A stretch of 15,968 nucleotides of DNA, taken from contig JAKAAE010000024.1 of NCBI GenBank assembly GCA_021797225.1, positions 1 through 15,968 on the forward strand, given 5' to 3'. The DNA comes from Thermoplasmata archaeon. GTDB lineage: Archaea; Thermoplasmatota; Thermoplasmata; Thermoplasmatales; Thermoplasmataceae. The position numbers and the translations under genes were made by a program. Under the pieces are notes generated by a model. The model worked only from the letters and a program-made list of their open reading frames with translations. It made no database searches and had not been told where the DNA came from. Positions 14,225 to 15,968 of the stretch are shown piece after piece. Numbering within the stretch: position 1 is the first letter of the stretch; the number at the start of each line of letters is the position of its first letter.

Positions 14225-15849
14225 AACTTATGAAATACAAAATAATGTGTGATAATCTTTTTGACGGTTTTATATTTAAAAAAGGGTTATTTTTAATACA
14301 AATCAAGGATGATATAATAGAAAGTATTGAGGAAATAAATAAACCAAATGATAGTATACCAGAATCAGAAAACGTTTTGGATTTCAGAGGTAAAATAATT
14401 ACCCCAGGAATTATAGATTCACATAATCATTTCACACTGACCGCTCTTAAAATGAAATACCAAGTGGATTTAAGTATGGCAAAATCAATATCAGATATCA
14501 TAAATATTATGACAGAAAATTCTAAAAAAACGCATAAAGGATGGTTATTAGGATACAATTTAAATGAATTTCAATTAAAAGATGGGAGGATGCCAAATGT
14601 TAACGATCTAAACAAAATCAATTTAAAAATGCCCATATTTATAACCCATTTTTCAGAGCATTATGCTGTGTGTAATTCTGAGGCAATTAAAATAAGTCAA
14701 ATTGATGGGATAAGTGATCCCGAGGGCGGAAAAATTGGTAGGGATGAATTGGGAAATGTTAACGGTATATTATACGAACCAAGTGCCATGAACTTGGTTA
14801 AATCTAAAATCCCAGAGTATTCCCTTGAAGAATATGAAGATGCAATAGCCTACGCATCTGAGCAATATTTAAGGGCAGGAATTACCGCAGTAAAAGATAT
14901 AGGCGGTACAGGTAAAGATATTAACGAAAAATTAAGGATAATTGCACTTAATAATGTGGATAAAAGTGATAAATTAAAGATAAAAGTCGGGATATCAATA
15001 CCTGTATTTTCTTTTAATGATGCAAAGGAAAAATTAAAACTTGTAAATGAAATAAAAAATGGTAAAAATTTGAAATTTACAGGATTCAAAATGTTTCTTG
15101 ACGGTAGTGGGCTTTCTAGAAATGCCTGGATGAAGGAAATGTGGAATAAAAATTATACAGAAACGGATACAAATAATTTTGGCCATCCGCTCTGGAACAT
15201 GAATGAATTTAAAAATACCCTCCAATATTTGTCAGAAATGCAGACCACTATAAGCATTCATGCCATTGGTGATAGAGCTGTCACGGAAGCTGTTAATAAT
15301 ATAATGGATGTTAAAAAATCCTCTAAAAGCATGGCCAATTATGCAATAATCCATTGTACGTCACCTTCACATGAAGACTTATTAAAAATGAAAATGAATA
15401 ATATTAGTGTGGAAACACAGGGTTCTTTTATTTATTTTTTTGGAGATGATTATAAAGCAAACTTCGGTAAATCAAGGGAGCACAGATTATTCCCATTCAG
15501 GGATATGGTTGATACTGGTATTAATATATGTAATGGCTCTGATAGCCCGGTAACTACTTATAAACCCATCTATGGAATAATTTCTTCCATTTCTAGGGAA
15601 ATGAAAACATCAAAATATGGGAGTTCAAAACTTAATCCCTGTCAATCTTTAAATCTTGAACAGACCCTTAAGAGTTTTACCTCTAATTGTTCCTTGGTTA
15701 TGGATTGGGATTCCATAGGAATTCTAAAAAATGGATTTAAAGCAGATATTGTTGTTTGGAATCATATACCTGTTAGTTTCGAAAATTTATCCGATGATTC
15801 TAATCTAATAAACTTAATAATATATAATGGTAACATTTATAAAAATTAA
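14221..15849 (+). CDS. YtcJ-type amidohydrolase
   Basis: A 542-aa amidohydrolase-superfamily enzyme of the YtcJ (amidohydrolase_3) branch. The metal-binding HxH is SHNHF (His68, His70). GFKMFLDGSG (Lys290) matches the VKLFxDGS region. HAIGDRAV (His347) is the YtcJ hallmark, followed by IHCTSP (His378) and NGSDSPV (Asp441). Near the end, GILKNGFKADIVVWN is the usual C-terminal beta-sandwich return. YtcJ-type enzymes hydrolyse N-acyl, formamide or similar C-N bonds; the substrate here is unknown. The GTG start shares a 4-nt overlap (GTGA) with the stop of the M20 gene; an ATG at 14230 would shorten it by three residues. With the transporter and the M20 enzyme it suggests import and stepwise hydrolysis of one compound. 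Part of this gene (15558-15615) is repeated inverted at the right edge. Confidence 0.85.
   Translation: MKLMKYKIMCDNLFDGFIFKKGLFLIQIKDDIIESIEEINKPNDSIPESENVLDFRGKIITPGIIDSHNHFTLTALKMKYQVDLSMAKSISDIINIMTENSKKTHKGWLLGYNLNEFQLKDGRMPNVNDLNKINLKMPIFITHFSEHYAVCNSEAIKISQIDGISDPEGGKIGRDELGNVNGILYEPSAMNLVKSKIPEYSLEEYEDAIAYASEQYLRAGITAVKDIGGTGKDINEKLRIIALNNVDKSDKLKIKVGISIPVFSFNDAKEKLKLVNEIKNGKNLKFTGFKMFLDGSGLSRNAWMKEMWNKNYTETDTNNFGHPLWNMNEFKNTLQYLSEMQTTISIHAIGDRAVTEAVNNIMDVKKSSKSMANYAIIHCTSPSHEDLLKMKMNNISVETQGSFIYFFGDDYKANFGKSREHRLFPFRDMVDTGINICNGSDSPVTTYKPIYGIISSISREMKTSKYGSSKLNPCQSLNLEQTLKSFTSNCSLVMDWDSIGILKNGFKADIVVWNHIPVSFENLSDDSNLINLIIYNGNIYKN
15558..15615 (+). repeat. Internal copy of a 58-nt inverted duplication
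   Basis: This segment of the amidohydrolase gene is perfectly repeated, reverse-complemented, at 15911-15968. It sits in uninterrupted family-consistent coding sequence, so it is probably the original copy. Confidence 0.9.
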
Positions 15850-15859
15850 ATTGATTTTA

Positions 15860-15967
15860 TTATTGCTTAAACTGTTCCATTATAAAGTCTATTAATACTG
15901 GTTCTCCATGTTTTGATGTTTTCATTTCCCTAGAAATGGAAGAAATTATTCCATAGATGGGTTTATA
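15860..15967 (-). CDS. Partial minus-strand frame at the right edge, suspect
   Basis: This frame enters from the right edge and stops with TAA at 15860-15862 (35 residues). Its first 19 residues duplicate the amidohydrolase (YKPIYGIISSISREMKTSK) through the inverted repeat. Only the last 16 (HGEPVLIDFIMEQFKQ) are new, and these look like the genuine C-terminus of some convergent gene that I do not recognise. The joint between the two parts is probably artificial. Confidence 0.3.
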   Translation of the reverse strand, partial: YKPIYGIISSISREMKTSKHGEPVLIDFIMEQFKQ

Positions 15968-15968
15968 A
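15911..15968 (-). repeat. Right-edge copy of the 58-nt inverted duplication
   Basis: Perfect reverse complement of 15558-15615 extending to the last base of the window. Identity breaks at 15910, with four of the next five bases still matching. As on the left edge, a chimeric or repeat-broken contig end is the simplest reading. Confidence 0.9.

Noticed and set aside
14850..15225. Minus-strand frames within the amidohydrolase gene
   Set aside because: They are antisense to conserved YtcJ motifs and look like A+T-rich shadow translation.

Overview
The window looks like a contig from a moderately A+T-rich archaeon. My best guess is a thermoacidophilic Thermoplasmata lineage (Ferroplasma, Acidiplasma, Picrophilus or Cuniculiplasma type). 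The reasons are heavy use of ATA and AGG/AGA codons, TATA boxes centred about 24-26 nt before start codons (leaderless mRNAs), GGTG/GGAGG ribosome sites at internal operon genes, and an archaeal-type mismatch glycosylase. This assignment is an inference from style, not from a marker gene.

Left half (about 1-9.7 kb): a defence island. A four-gene minus-strand operon runs from a promoter near 9.67 kb down to 0.45 kb. Its genes are (i) a 1722-aa protein joining a complete DrmA-type helicase to a complete DrmB-type DUF1998 zinc protein, two DISARM subunits normally encoded separately; (ii) an 815-aa protein I do not firmly recognise, in a position that fits a divergent DrmE; (iii) a C5-cytosine DNA methyltransferase (DrmMII type); and (iv) a 222-aa HhH-GPD glycosylase closely resembling the archaeal T/G-mismatch glycosylase Mig. 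All four genes abut or overlap, so they should be made together. The inferred logic is that the methylase marks self DNA, DrmAB is the helicase machine acting on invading DNA, and the glycosylase repairs the T:G mismatches left when 5-methylcytosine deaminates. No phospholipase-D nuclease (drmC) is present. The 3' end of a DUF2075-type NTPase/helicase converges on this operon at the left edge.

Middle (about 9.64-11.59 kb): a divergent regulatory gap, a gene for a CBS-domain protein with an HEPN-like R-x4-H motif near its end, then about 850 bp of very A+T-rich DNA with short broken ORFs that look like gene remnants.

Right third (11.59-15.85 kb): a plus-strand catabolic operon with an MFS transporter, an M20 carbamoylase/allantoate-amidohydrolase-type enzyme and a YtcJ-type amidohydrolase. 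It suggests uptake and stepwise hydrolysis of an amide or ureido compound. An 11-bp perfect inverted repeat brackets its TATA box and is a candidate operator.

Both ends of the window carry perfect inverted copies of internal coding sequence (34 nt on the left from the 815-aa gene, 58 nt on the right from the amidohydrolase gene). These most likely mark chimeric or repeat-broken contig ends, so the terminal partial genes should be treated with caution.
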